From: JAGHEK01 sp044426235
GTDB taxonomy: Bacteria; Bacillota; Clostridia; Peptostreptococcales; Peptostreptococcaceae
Assembly (NCBI GenBank): GCA_044426235.1
Contig: JAWXUS010000001.1
Span: forward strand, 62,001 to 126,000
Length of the DNA: 64,000 nucleotides
Reading direction: 5' to 3'
A program made the translations under genes and the position numbers. Shown piece after piece: positions 34,203-43,015 of the stretch. The notes beneath the pieces are model-generated. The model searched no databases. It was not told where the DNA came from and saw only the letters and a list, made by a program, of their open reading frames with translations. The stretch's first letter is position 1, and each line of letters opens with the position of its first letter.

Positions 34203-34903
34203 TTAACATCGTCCTTTTTAAAACAGTATCCATATCCCCAAACTGTTTGAACGTACTTCGGTTTTGATGCATCATCTTCTAATTTATTTCTTATTCTTCT
34301 AATATTCACATCAACTATTTTAAAATCATATAAAATATTATTTCCCCAAACTTTATCAAGTATTTCTTCACGGCTAAGCGATTTTTTAGTATTTTCCATT
34401 AAATATCTAACTATTGATAATTCTGTTGGCGTAAGCTCTATTTCTTTATCATTTTTAAATAATTTCCTTTTGTCTAAATCAAGAACGAACGGTTCAATTT
34501 CGATTACGTTTCCTTTTTGTGCTTTGATTTCTGATTTTACTCTTCTTAAAAGGGCATTTATTCTAACTAAAAGTTCATTTATGCTAAATGGTTTTGTCAT
34601 ATAATCATCTGCACCATTCATAAATCCTTCAATTTTGTCTTCCTCTTGAGACTTAGCAGTTAACATTATTATCCCTGTATTTTCAAATTTTTCTCTGATA
34701 TATTTACAGACTTCTATACCACTCATATCTGGTAGCATTACATCAAGTAATGCAATTTTTATATCATCTTCATTAGATATTTTATAAATTGCATCTTGTC
34801 CAGTTTCAGCCTCTATAACCTCAAAACCTTCTCTTTTTAAGTTAATAGATACAAAACTTCTAATTCCAACTTCATCTTCTAAAACAAGTATTTTCTCTTT
34901 CAT
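34199..34903 (-). CDS. OmpR/PhoB family response regulator
   Basis: A 234-residue regulator with acidic residues at 10-11, phospho-acceptor Asp54 in ALLDVMLPD and Lys in MTKPFS. Its C-terminal winged helix includes ILDKVWGNNILYDFKIVDVN. It stops with TGA overlapping the ATG of the kinase (ATGA), which also shows that TGA is a real stop in this organism. AGGGAGGAAC precedes the ATG. Twelve bases from the lipoprotein gene. Confidence 0.95.
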   Translation of the reverse strand: MKEKILVLEDEVGIRSFVSINLKREGFEVIEAETGQDAIYKISNEDDIKIALLDVMLPDMSGIEVCKYIREKFENTGIIMLTAKSQEEDKIEGFMNGADDYMTKPFSINELLVRINALLRRVKSEIKAQKGNVIEIEPFVLDLDKRKLFKNDKEIELTPTELSIVRYLMENTKKSLSREEILDKVWGNNILYDFKIVDVNIRRIRNKLEDDASKPKYVQTVWGYGYCFKKDDVK

Positions 34904-34915
34904 AAAAGTTCCTCC

Positions 34916-36229
34916 CTAATTTATATATGAAAAATTTTTTCTAATCTCATCTATACTTAAATTTAATTCTTCAAATTTTTCATTATTATTTATTAAAAGT
35001 GTGAATGTATAATTTTGATTTTCACCAATAATTATATTAGTTTTCGTTTTACTATCAACATCATCTATGTTAGTTTTATTTGATATATTTATTGAAAACA
35101 ACTCACTATACCTAAAGTTTTCAACAAAGTGAAATTTAATTAAAGCAAAATCACTTCCGTGATCTTCAGTTATTTCAATTTTATTTACTAAATTATTTTG
35201 TATTATAAATTTAAAACTATAATTATAATTATAATATATTTGATTTAAAAACATCATATCCGCAAATTCAATAGAATTATTATATCTATACCAATCTACT
35301 TTAAATGATGAAGTATCATTTTCATCATCAACAACTGGAAAATCAAGTACACCATCATCATTAATATCCACACTTTCAATATAATGATGCTTTATAAGTA
35401 TTGAATAGTTTTCGTCAAATAAATTAACTATTTTTTTATCCTCAAATAAAAGTATATCTGTATTATAACTTGAGGATTCAAGTGTTGGGTAATCAATTAT
35501 TATTCCTTTTCTATCAGAACTAATCTTTCCAACTTTCATATAAACTCCATTTAAAGTTTTTATTTGTGGAACTAATATAGTATCTTTTACCATAAAATCT
35601 TTATCGTATTCTATTAATGTAAGATTTATTTTACTATTTGATTTATTTTGAGATAAAATTATCATATCAAGAAGATTATTTTCATCAATATCAATAATTT
35701 CCACTCTAATATCTTGTAAATCTCTATCAATTCCTAAGTGAGATAAATTTAGTGAATGGATTTTATTAAAATTACCATCTTTTATTTCATAAATATACAT
35801 ATTAACTTTATCTTTTGATCTTAATACTAGTACCATTTCTTTTATATTATCATTATTTAAATCATAAAAATTAGCATATTTTATGTAATTTGCCTCCTCA
35901 ACTACCGTTGAAACTTTTTGCATATATCCGCTACTATCTTCACAAAGAAGACTAACTACTATCTCATCTTTAGTTTCTTCTTCGCTATCGTCAAGTATTG
36001 TTTGAATTTTTTCAAATACAACAATCTCATCTTTTAAATTATTATCCACATCAATCTTATTTATTTTAGAAACTTCACTACTATTTTCAGGTAAAGTAGC
36101 CGTTTGTTCTATGCTTGGTATAACACCTTTTATTTTATTAAATAAAATATAATTTTCTTCGTTATAAATTGGCTTTTTATTTATTAACTGCTCCGGAGAT
36201 TGACTGCTACATCCAGCTAATAACAGCAA
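34916..36229 (-). CDS. lipoprotein with repeated Asp-rich (FG-GAP/VCBS-like) motifs, damaged signal peptide
   Basis: An open frame of 437 codons encoding a lipobox LLLAGCSS and at least four Ca-binding-like strands: VDVNN-type KIDVDNNLKDEIVV, FYDLNNDNIKEMVL, IDIDENNLLDMIIL and VDINDDGVLDFPVV. These suggest a beta-propeller surface protein. The proper start, a TTG at 36253 after AGGAGGTG, would give MRI-stop-TLFLLLLLAGC: an in-frame TGA at 36244-36242 cuts the signal peptide after three residues. Starting at the TTG at 36229 leaves too short a signal. Either a recent mutation or a sequence error. Lies between an HD hydrolase and a two-component system. Confidence 0.7.
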   Translation of the reverse strand: MLLLAGCSSQSPEQLINKKPIYNEENYILFNKIKGVIPSIEQTATLPENSSEVSKINKIDVDNNLKDEIVVFEKIQTILDDSEEETKDEIVVSLLCEDSSGYMQKVSTVVEEANYIKYANFYDLNNDNIKEMVLVLRSKDKVNMYIYEIKDGNFNKIHSLNLSHLGIDRDLQDIRVEIIDIDENNLLDMIILSQNKSNSKINLTLIEYDKDFMVKDTILVPQIKTLNGVYMKVGKISSDRKGIIIDYPTLESSSYNTDILLFEDKKIVNLFDENYSILIKHHYIESVDINDDGVLDFPVVDDENDTSSFKVDWYRYNNSIEFADMMFLNQIYYNYNYSFKFIIQNNLVNKIEITEDHGSDFALIKFHFVENFRYSELFSINISNKTNIDDVDSKTKTNIIIGENQNYTFTLLINNNEKFEELNLSIDEIRKNFSYIN

Positions 36230-36264
36230 TAAAAATAAAGTTCAAATCCTCAAAATAACACCTC

Positions 36265-36861
36265 CTATCTATTTTTCATAAAATCATAAAACTCTTTTAC
36301 TAAATTTATTTCTTGTATTTCGTGATATTTATCAAATCCACCTCTACCTAATCTATCACAAATTGATAAAAGTGCTAATTCTTCATAATCAACTTCAGAA
36401 AGTATTTCTTCTTTTTTAAACATTCTCTTGTCAAGATTAAAAAATAATGGTTGCATATGATGTTTAACATACTTTGAAACCTTAATATTAAATTCTAAGT
36501 TATCATTTATTTCATTTAAAATATCAAGTGCCATCTTCTCACCAACAATATCGTGATTTGGTGAACTAATTTTTCCATTTATAATTTTTGTTGTAGTCAA
36601 TTTACCAATATCGTGTAAAAGTGAACTCCACATAAAAACTTTTGGATCTTTAGAATAAAATTTATAATTTGATGCCTTATCTACAACTAACAAAACGTGA
36701 TTTAAAACATCACCTTCAGGATGATAAGTTTTATTTTGATCAATCTCTTCAAGTTCAATAATTCCCTTTAAAGGACTTTTAAGTAATTCTTCTCTTAATT
36801 TTTTTATTTCAAGTGAGGGGTTGTCCTTTTTTAATAGTATTTCATTTATAGTATTAAACAT
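36265..36861 (-). CDS. HD domain phosphohydrolase
   Basis: A 198-residue protein with the HD metal site: NHVLLVV for the first His, then SSLLHDIGKLTT (HD pair plus IGK) and HHMQPLFF, ending with LLSICDRLGRGG. It resembles the HD half of tRNA nucleotidyltransferases and other stand-alone HDIG proteins that act on nucleotides or RNA ends; the substrate cannot be stated. First gene of the operon leading into the lipoprotein, regulator, kinase and truA. A GGATAAAAG-type ribosome site lies before the ATG. Confidence 0.85.
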   Translation of the reverse strand: MFNTINEILLKKDNPSLEIKKLREELLKSPLKGIIELEEIDQNKTYHPEGDVLNHVLLVVDKASNYKFYSKDPKVFMWSSLLHDIGKLTTTKIINGKISSPNHDIVGEKMALDILNEINDNLEFNIKVSKYVKHHMQPLFFNLDKRMFKKEEILSEVDYEELALLSICDRLGRGGFDKYHEIQEINLVKEFYDFMKNR

Positions 36862-36908
36862 CTTTTATCCTTTCTTATTTTATCATATTTTTAGTAAGTA
36901 TTTATTAA

Positions 36909-36935
36909 AAAATAGAAGTCTGGAAGACTTCTATT
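36909..36935 (-). terminator. terminator of the Lys-rich protein gene
   Basis: AATAGAAGTCT and AGACTTCTATT form a perfect 11-bp stem with a 3-base loop, followed by T6 on the minus strand. Confidence 0.88.
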
Positions 36936-36980
36936 AATTGTAGCATTATTTTTTTATTTTAACATCTTTTTATTTATTTG

Positions 36981-37358
36981 TTATAAGTTTTCGTCTACTG
37001 AAACTTCTTTGTCATTTTCTATACTACTTCTATCTAAATTATTATCTTCTAAAACTTCTTTTATTTCTACTTCATCAGAATTTCTAAGCTCTTCTTTTGA
37101 TTTAGGTCTTTTCTTCTTTTTAAATCCAATAGTTTTCTTTGGACTTTTTTTCTTTTCTTTTTCGTTATGATCTTCTTTTTTCTTTTTCTTTGGCTCTTTT
37201 GTTTTCTTAGTTTTTCTTTCATCATTCTCAATATTTAATTCTTCAAATACTGCATCATCTAACATTACTTCATTGTAATTTTCTTCGTATTTTTCAGTTG
37301 ATTTATTCTTAATTGATTTTTTAGCTCTAAACATTTTTTTTAAATTATTTCTAAGCAA
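36981..37358 (-). CDS. Lys-rich disordered protein of unknown function
   Basis: A 125-residue protein with extreme composition: a basic N-terminus (MLRNNLKKMFRAKKSIKNK), an acidic patch (VMLDDAVFEELNIENDE), long Lys/Glu runs in the middle and an acidic C-terminus. It is surely disordered and may bind nucleic acid or ribosomes. The TTG start at 37358 is six bases after AGGAGG; no ATG is near. It has its own promoter region and terminator. No family recognised. Confidence 0.65.
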   Translation of the reverse strand: MLRNNLKKMFRAKKSIKNKSTEKYEENYNEVMLDDAVFEELNIENDERKTKKTKEPKKKKKEDHNEKEKKKSPKKTIGFKKKKRPKSKEELRNSDEVEIKEVLEDNNLDRSSIENDKEVSVDENL

Positions 37359-37419
37359 AACAGGCCTCCTAAAAATTATAATAGCTACATTTAATTATAT
37401 TATAATTTCTAGATAATTA

Positions 37420-38718
37420 TTAATAATTTATTTCAAGACTAAGTAATTCATCTAAAGTTTGTCTTTTACAAATTAATTTACTTTCACCACCAAAAACACT
37501 TACTACTGCGGGTCTTAATATTTTATTATAATTTGATGACATTGAGTATCCATATGCACCAGTTGATGCCATTATTAATAAATCTCCACTTTCAATTTTA
37601 TTAATGTCTGCATCAACAATTAAAATATCTCCACTTTCACAACATTTCCCTGCAATAGTTATTAACTTTCCTTTTTCACCATTCATCTTATTTGCAACTG
37701 CACATTCATACCCTGCATTATAAAGAGAAGGTCTTATATTATCAGTCATTCCACCATCAACACTAACGTAAGTTCTAACGTCTTTTATCTCTTTAATTGA
37801 ACCTACTGTATAAAGTGTACTTCCTGCATTTGCAACTATTGATCTTCCTGGTTCTATAACTAAAATAGGTAAATCAATATTTATTTTCTCACATACTTCA
37901 TCTGCTTTTTTAATTATTTCACCACAAAATTCTTTTATAGATTTCGGCTTATCTTCACTAGTATAGTAAACTCCAACTCCTCCACCTAAATCAACTTCTT
38001 TTATATCTAAATTATAATTTTCTCTAGCCTCTTTTACTAAATTCATCATAATTTCCACTTCATCTAAAAATGGCTTAACATCAAATATTTGAGATCCAAT
38101 ATGTGCGTGAAGTCCAACTAATTTAAGATTTTTATAGTCTTTTATTTTTTTAAAAGCCTCGTATAAATCCCCATTTTGAAGTGTAAAACCAAACTTTGAA
38201 TCTATTTGACCGGTTTTTATGTAATCATGAGTATGTGCCTCAATTCCTGGAGTTATTCTAAAATATATCTCTTGAGTTTTATTTTTTTCACCACATATTC
38301 TATCTAAAAGTTCAAGTTCATAATAATTATCTACTACAAACCTCGATACTCCAAGATCAATTCCAAGATTTACTTCTTCTAATGTCTTATTATTTCCGTG
38401 AAATAAAACTTTATTCATTGGAAAATTCGCTTTATGTGCAGTGTAAAGTTCACCAAGTGATACAACATCTAAATACATTCCTTCATCATTTATTACCCCA
38501 CACATATAAAGTGGTAAAAATGCTTTTCCAGCATATGCTACTCTATTTTTTCTTTCATCAACCTTAAAATATTTAGTATATTCTCTACAATTTTCTCTAA
38601 CTAACTCTTCATCAAAAATATAAAGTGGAGTATCGTATTTTTTCTTTAAATCAGATGTACCAACCCCTCCTATAAATAAATTATTCCCCTTAACACTCAT
38701 AGTTCCTTGTAACTTCAT
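37420..38718 (-). CDS. lysA: diaminopimelate decarboxylase
   Basis: PLP enzyme making L-lysine from meso-diaminopimelate. The 432 residues show Lys65 in VAYAGKAFLP (PLP Schiff base), HGNNKT, GLHAHIGSQI, the GGGVG loop and EPGRSIVANAG. The C-terminus has GKCCESGD with the active-site Cys. AAAAGGAG lies 7-8 bases before the ATG at 38718. Its operon partners are translation-related enzymes and no other lysine gene is adjacent, so it may be an orphan of a scattered pathway. Confidence 0.96.
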   Translation of the reverse strand: MKLQGTMSVKGNNLFIGGVGTSDLKKKYDTPLYIFDEELVRENCREYTKYFKVDERKNRVAYAGKAFLPLYMCGVINDEGMYLDVVSLGELYTAHKANFPMNKVLFHGNNKTLEEVNLGIDLGVSRFVVDNYYELELLDRICGEKNKTQEIYFRITPGIEAHTHDYIKTGQIDSKFGFTLQNGDLYEAFKKIKDYKNLKLVGLHAHIGSQIFDVKPFLDEVEIMMNLVKEARENYNLDIKEVDLGGGVGVYYTSEDKPKSIKEFCGEIIKKADEVCEKINIDLPILVIEPGRSIVANAGSTLYTVGSIKEIKDVRTYVSVDGGMTDNIRPSLYNAGYECAVANKMNGEKGKLITIAGKCCESGDILIVDADINKIESGDLLIMASTGAYGYSMSSNYNKILRPAVVSVFGGESKLICKRQTLDELLSLEINY

Positions 38719-38736
38719 CTCTATTCTCCTTTTATA

Positions 38737-39309
38737 TTATTTAGTTATTTTCTTTTCTATTAAAATAAGTTCTGGAGGTGTATTTTTTTGATTTAAAAAA
38801 GTATTACTTAATACATTAAATTTCTTTTGATCAAGACTTTTAACGAATTCATACACTAGACTTTTTTCAATTTCTCCACCTTCATGACCACTATATATTG
38901 AAATACTAATTATCCCATTATTATTTAAAAGTTCTAAACAACTCTTTATTGCAGCTATCGTAGTTTCTGATTTTGTAACGATAGTTTTATCTCCTGTTGG
39001 AAGATATCCTAAATTAAAAACTGCACAACTTATTTTGTCAAAAACGTACTTATCAATATTTTCATGCCCATTATTAATTAATTCTACATTATTTATATTA
39101 TTTTCTATAAGGAGTTTTCTTGTTGAATTAATTGCATCTTCCTGAATGTCAAATGCATATATTTTACCGCTTTTTTTTATTAAAGAATTTAGAAAAACTG
39201 TGTCGTGACCATTTCCAACTGTAGCATCAATAACTATATCTCCTTCATTAACAAAACTTTTTAAAAAGATTTTATTAACTTGCCCAACATTATTAATAAG
39301 ATTGTTCAT
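38737..39309 (-). CDS. mnmM: tRNA methyltransferase MnmM (YtqB family)
   Basis: A 190-residue SAM-dependent methylase of the YtqB/rRNA_methylase group, whose members were shown to methylate nm5s2U34 of tRNA. SAM motif I is DATVGNGHDTVFL, followed by AFDIQ, the catalytic-region FNLGYLPTGDK and the C-terminal PPELILIEK. Overlaps nothing but lies only three bases after the end of the preceding rluB-like gene, so they share a transcript. The family was earlier called putative rRNA methylase. Confidence 0.85.
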   Translation of the reverse strand: MNNLINNVGQVNKIFLKSFVNEGDIVIDATVGNGHDTVFLNSLIKKSGKIYAFDIQEDAINSTRKLLIENNINNVELINNGHENIDKYVFDKISCAVFNLGYLPTGDKTIVTKSETTIAAIKSCLELLNNNGIISISIYSGHEGGEIEKSLVYEFVKSLDQKKFNVLSNTFLNQKNTPPELILIEKKITK

Positions 39310-39312
39310 AAT

Positions 39313-40032
39313 TTATTTAATTCCTTTTAAATAATTAACTTCTTCTTTAGTTAAATGTCTGTATTCTCCGTAAGGAAGCTCTTTATCTAAAAATATCTTT
39401 CCAACTGAAACCCTTTTAAGCCTTAAAACTGGATTATTTATAGCTCTAAACATTTTTCTAACTTGTCTATTTTTACCTTCATGAATTTCAACTTTACAAA
39501 TAGACTGATATTTTTCAGGCTCACTTTTTACAACTTGGATTTTTGCAGGTGCCGTTTTATAATCTTCAATATATAAACCTGTTCTAAATTCTTCTAGTTT
39601 TTCTTCAGTTGGCATTCCTTTAACTATTGCCATATACATTTTTCCAACCTCGTGCTTTGGGTGAGTTAACTTATATGTTAAATCTCCATCGTTAGTTAAA
39701 AGTAAAAGTCCGCTAGTTTCATAATCAAGTCTTCCAATTGGATAAATCCTTTCTTCAATGTCCTTAACTAAGTCAATTACACTTGGTCTATCGAATTGAT
39801 CTTTTACAGTTGTAATATATCCTTCTGGTTTATTTAACATTATGTAAACTAAACTAGTACCCTTGTGGATAACTTGTCCATCTATTTCAACAACGTCACA
39901 ATCCTCATTAACACTATATGACAACGTTTCTACCACTTCATTATTTACCTTAACACGTCTATCTAAAATAACTTCCTCAGCTTTTCTTCTTGAATAAGAA
40001 GTACAAGATGCTATAAATTTATTTATTCTCAT
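39313..40032 (-). CDS. rluB: pseudouridine synthase, RsuA/RluB family
   Basis: A 239-residue enzyme: an S4 RNA-binding domain at 1-60 (MRINKFIASCTSYSRRKAEE) and a catalytic domain with GRLDYETSGLLLLTNDG (Asp active site) and KNRQVRKMF. RluB modifies 23S rRNA U2605; the family also includes RluE, RluF and RsuA, so specificity is inferred. The ATG at 40032 follows GGAAAGG; the upstream 20-codon extension is rejected. Confidence 0.88.
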   Translation of the reverse strand: MRINKFIASCTSYSRRKAEEVILDRRVKVNNEVVETLSYSVNEDCDVVEIDGQVIHKGTSLVYIMLNKPEGYITTVKDQFDRPSVIDLVKDIEERIYPIGRLDYETSGLLLLTNDGDLTYKLTHPKHEVGKMYMAIVKGMPTEEKLEEFRTGLYIEDYKTAPAKIQVVKSEPEKYQSICKVEIHEGKNRQVRKMFRAINNPVLRLKRVSVGKIFLDKELPYGEYRHLTKEEVNYLKGIK

Positions 40033-40198
40033 TTTATTACCTTTCCAAATCGTTTTATTATTTATAATACAACGAAGAAGTATTTTTATCAATATCTATA
40101 AATAAATACTACATTAAATTAACTAACTAAGTTTAATAAATATTTCTATTTTTGGTTAATATAATTAATAGATACTACTTAGGAAAGGATGTTTTTAT

Positions 40199-41251
40199 TT
40201 GAAAAACTTAAAATCGAATTTATTCTTAGTTTTTTTATCAGTTTTAATTTTTAAATTAATAGATTCTCCAAATGATTTAACTATTTACATAAATAATTTT
40301 TTCAGTTTATTTAGTCCATTCTTCTTTGGATTATTAATTGCACTAATTTTAAATCCTTGTGTTAATTTTTTTAACCAAAAACTTAAAATCAATAATCTAC
40401 TTAGCATACTAATCTCAATAATAATAGCTTTTTTATGTATTTCCTTTGTAATAAAATTAATTTTCCCTCTATTAATTGAAACTTTAAATATTTTATACAA
40501 AGAGGTTCCAAAATTTATTTCTGAAATAAGTGAAAAATCAACATCATATTTTTCATATCTTCCACTTATTGAAGAAAATTTAACCGATTTAATAAATAAA
40601 TATATAACTCTTTTTTCTACAATTTCTAATAATTCATCTAAATATTTACTTCAATTCACATCAATTTTATTAGATTTTTTAATGGGAATAGTTTTATCAA
40701 TTTATATACTCCACGAAAAAGAAAGTATAAAATTAAATATTAGAAAGCTTCTTTATGCAACTTTTTCTAAACAAACAACTGAAGAAATAATTGAATTTTT
40801 TAATGTTTGCCATAATATTTTTTATCACTATATAATTGGTAAAATATTAGATTCTTTAATAATTGGAGTTTTGGCATTTTTAGGATTTAAGTTTTTAATT
40901 ATAATAGAAAACTCTTTATTCTTGGCATTTATAGTTTTTCTAACAAATATCATTCCATATTTTGGTCCATTTATTGGTGCTATACTTCCAATATTTATGA
41001 CTTTAACTTATAGCCCAATAAAGGCTCTTTGGATATTAATTTTTATTATTTTACTTCAACAACTAGATGGAAATTTAATCGGTCCAAAAATACTTGGAGA
41101 TCAAGTTGGTCTTAGTCCTTTTAGTATTATTTGTGCAGTATTAATTGGTTGGTCGTTATTTGGCTTTTTAGGAGTATTCTTATCCATTCCAATAACTGCC
41201 ATATTAAAATATTTAATTCAAAAATATATAAATAAAAGACTATCAATTTGA
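40199..41251 (+). CDS. AI-2E family transporter (paralog 1)
   Basis: A 350-residue membrane protein with eight or so helices. It shows the family signature LTNIIPYFGPFIGAILP, the QQLDGNLIGPKILGDQVGLS motif and a final FLSIPITAILKYL. Members export diverse solutes or sodium; AI-2 export is proven for few. A TTG start at 40199 is used after AGGAAAGGAT; no ATG is available. A related protein is encoded at 60265-61434. Terminated by a bidirectional hairpin. Confidence 0.9.
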   Translation: MKNLKSNLFLVFLSVLIFKLIDSPNDLTIYINNFFSLFSPFFFGLLIALILNPCVNFFNQKLKINNLLSILISIIIAFLCISFVIKLIFPLLIETLNILYKEVPKFISEISEKSTSYFSYLPLIEENLTDLINKYITLFSTISNNSSKYLLQFTSILLDFLMGIVLSIYILHEKESIKLNIRKLLYATFSKQTTEEIIEFFNVCHNIFYHYIIGKILDSLIIGVLAFLGFKFLIIIENSLFLAFIVFLTNIIPYFGPFIGAILPIFMTLTYSPIKALWILIFIILLQQLDGNLIGPKILGDQVGLSPFSIICAVLIGWSLFGFLGVFLSIPITAILKYLIQKYINKRLSI

Positions 41252-41260
41252 TAGTCTTTT
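41234..41260. terminator. bidirectional terminator
   Basis: AAAAGACTATC and GATAGTCTTTT form an 11-bp stem overlapping the stop codon of the transporter gene and the stop of the converging gene. Confidence 0.88.
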
Positions 41261-41867
41261 ATAAGTACTTATTTAGTTTATCTAATGAAAAATCAATAAA
41301 CTTTATATCAAGGTCTATTCTATTTTCCAAACATCTTTCATAATTTTCATTAGTTATTACAAAAATTGTTGGAGTTTCAATAAATGGAATAGTTGATTTT
41401 TCAATTTTTCTATCCATATTCTCATACTTTGAAAGGATAAATTTATCAGTTTGAATATCAACTAAAATCTGCTTTACTTCACAGTATTTATTGATATATT
41501 CTATATAAATATCATAGGTCCTATTATCTATTTTAGGATTTCTAAAGATTCTTTTAACTCTACACCCTGAATTAGATAATTTAATTACAATTTCAGAACC
41601 CATAATAACTTTTAATAATTCTTTCCCTTTATAAGTTTTACCACCATTTAAATAGTAAACATAAGAATTTTCTCTATATCCTTGATAACTTATGTTTACT
41701 GGATATTTCTTTAAAGTATATTCATTACACATTTTCTTTAAAGTTTGCTTTACAGGTTTTCTAAAATAACTTTTTCTTGTTGTACAAACAACCTTTGAAA
41801 CTTGTGATTCAGTAATACACCTAACTTTACTTATGAGTAATAAAATGTCTTTTTCTAGGCCTACCAT
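41259..41867 (-). CDS. hypothetical protein with winged-helix-like N-terminus
   Basis: A 202-residue protein of uncertain family. The N-terminus (EKDILLLISKVRCITESQVS, then RKPVKQTLKKMCNEYTLKKY) looks like a winged helix, and YVYYLNGGKTYKGKEL follows. This pattern resembles plasmid replication-relaxation regulators but no other plasmid gene is nearby. The second half may be a Rossmann-like or nuclease-like fold (YDIYIEYINKYCEVKQILVD, then PTIFVITNENYE). The start is chosen at the ATG at 41867, though TTG codons further upstream are possible. Basic residues are abundant. Confidence 0.55.
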   Translation of the reverse strand: MVGLEKDILLLISKVRCITESQVSKVVCTTRKSYFRKPVKQTLKKMCNEYTLKKYPVNISYQGYRENSYVYYLNGGKTYKGKELLKVIMGSEIVIKLSNSGCRVKRIFRNPKIDNRTYDIYIEYINKYCEVKQILVDIQTDKFILSKYENMDRKIEKSTIPFIETPTIFVITNENYERCLENRIDLDIKFIDFSLDKLNKYL

Positions 41868-41935
41868 TGTCAAATCGCCCCTGCTCAAATTTTTAGTATA
41901 TTTCTAATATATTAAAAAATGAGATTTATGTGTAT

Positions 41936-42466
41936 TTATAACTTAAAAATTATTCCAATTAATGCACCTAATGAAATATAAAATACTGGGTGTTTATCAA
42001 ATTTCTTAATTAAATAGAAAAATAACAAGAAAAGTCCCATAAGAACCAAGTTATTATTTGACTCTAATATTGAAATTTCTGCTATATCAAGGAATGCAAT
42101 AAAAATAAGTGCACAAACACAAACTCTAACTCCTTTAAATATAAATTCAATTATTGGGTTTTCTTTAAACTTTTGAAGAAAATTAAATATTATAGTAATT
42201 ATTATTACAGATGGAGTTACAAATCCTAGTGTTGCAATTATTCCACCAAAAAATCCACCCATAGTATAACCTGTAAATGTTGCCATATTAATACCTATAG
42301 GCCCTGGTGTTGATTGAGATATAGCAATCATATCAGCCATTAATGATTTATCAAACCAATTATATTTTTCAATTAAATCATATAAAAACGGAAGTGCCGC
42401 CAAACCTCCTCCAACTGTAAATAGTCCAACCTTTAAAAATTCTAAATAAAGAGTTAAATAAATCAT
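41936..42466 (-). CDS. chromate transporter family protein, second half
   Basis: A 176-residue ChrA-type membrane protein with the motifs FTVGGGLAALPFLYD and SQSTPGPIGINMATFTGY. In Firmicutes the two homologous halves are encoded by two short genes, as here. The gene starts at the stop codon of its partner (one-base overlap at 42466). Such proteins take up or export chromate or sulfate-like anions, with the physiological substrate usually unknown. Confidence 0.9.
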   Translation of the reverse strand: MIYLTLYLEFLKVGLFTVGGGLAALPFLYDLIEKYNWFDKSLMADMIAISQSTPGPIGINMATFTGYTMGGFFGGIIATLGFVTPSVIIITIIFNFLQKFKENPIIEFIFKGVRVCVCALIFIAFLDIAEISILESNNNLVLMGLFLLFFYLIKKFDKHPVFYISLGALIGIIFKL

Positions 42467-43005
42467 TATTCATCCTCCTTTTTTCTGTAATATAAAAATC
42501 CAACTAAACCACAAGTTAAAACTAGATAAACTGGTGATACTATAAATGATATTAAAAATGAAAATATAAATAATCCTACTCCAAATTTATCGTTTATTGA
42601 TTTTTTCATAATATCAAGTAAAGACTTTAAAATAAGCGCACTAACTACTATTCTAATTCCTGAAAAAGCATTTTGCACAACTATTAATCCTGAAAATTCA
42701 TTAATAATTGATGCAATAGACATAATTATTATAAATGATGGAGTTACTACTCCAAGGGTTGCAAATATGCCACCTAATATCCCCATTTTTCTATTTCCAA
42801 CAAATACTGCAGTATTTATTGCAATAGCCCCTGGTGTTGCTTGACCTATTGCATAATAATCAAGAAGTTCATCTTCACTGATCCAATTATATTTTTCAAC
42901 AACTTCTTTTTTTAGCATAGGAATCATTGAATAACCCCCACCAAAAGTTAAGCCACCAATTCTAAAAAAAGACCAAAAAAGTGTAAAGAGTTCTTTTAAA
43001 TTCAT
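42466..43005 (-). CDS. chromate transporter family protein, first half
   Basis: A 179-residue ChrA-type protein with FRIGGLTFGGGYSMIPMLKKE, GQATPGAIAINTAVFVGN and the two-helix hairpins of the family. Partner of the overlapping 41936-42466 gene; the two would form a heterodimer. A GGAGATAGGGA ribosome site precedes the ATG. The gene begins 10 bases after the stop of the divergent FtsZ-like gene, so all three are probably co-transcribed. Confidence 0.9.
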   Translation of the reverse strand: MNLKELFTLFWSFFRIGGLTFGGGYSMIPMLKKEVVEKYNWISEDELLDYYAIGQATPGAIAINTAVFVGNRKMGILGGIFATLGVVTPSFIIIMSIASIINEFSGLIVVQNAFSGIRIVVSALILKSLLDIMKKSINDKFGVGLFIFSFLISFIVSPVYLVLTCGLVGFLYYRKKEDE

Positions 43006-43015
43006 TCCCTATCTC

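Noticed and set aside
36242..36244. TGA read as tryptophan (alternative genetic code)
   Set aside because: The regulator gene at 34199-34903 ends with TGA in an ATGA overlap, so TGA acts as a stop here. A single mutation or error in the lipoprotein gene is simpler.
40199..41251. Autoinducer-2 exporter as a firm function
   Set aside because: The family name comes from one member; other members move sodium or unrelated solutes, and no luxS is present in the window.
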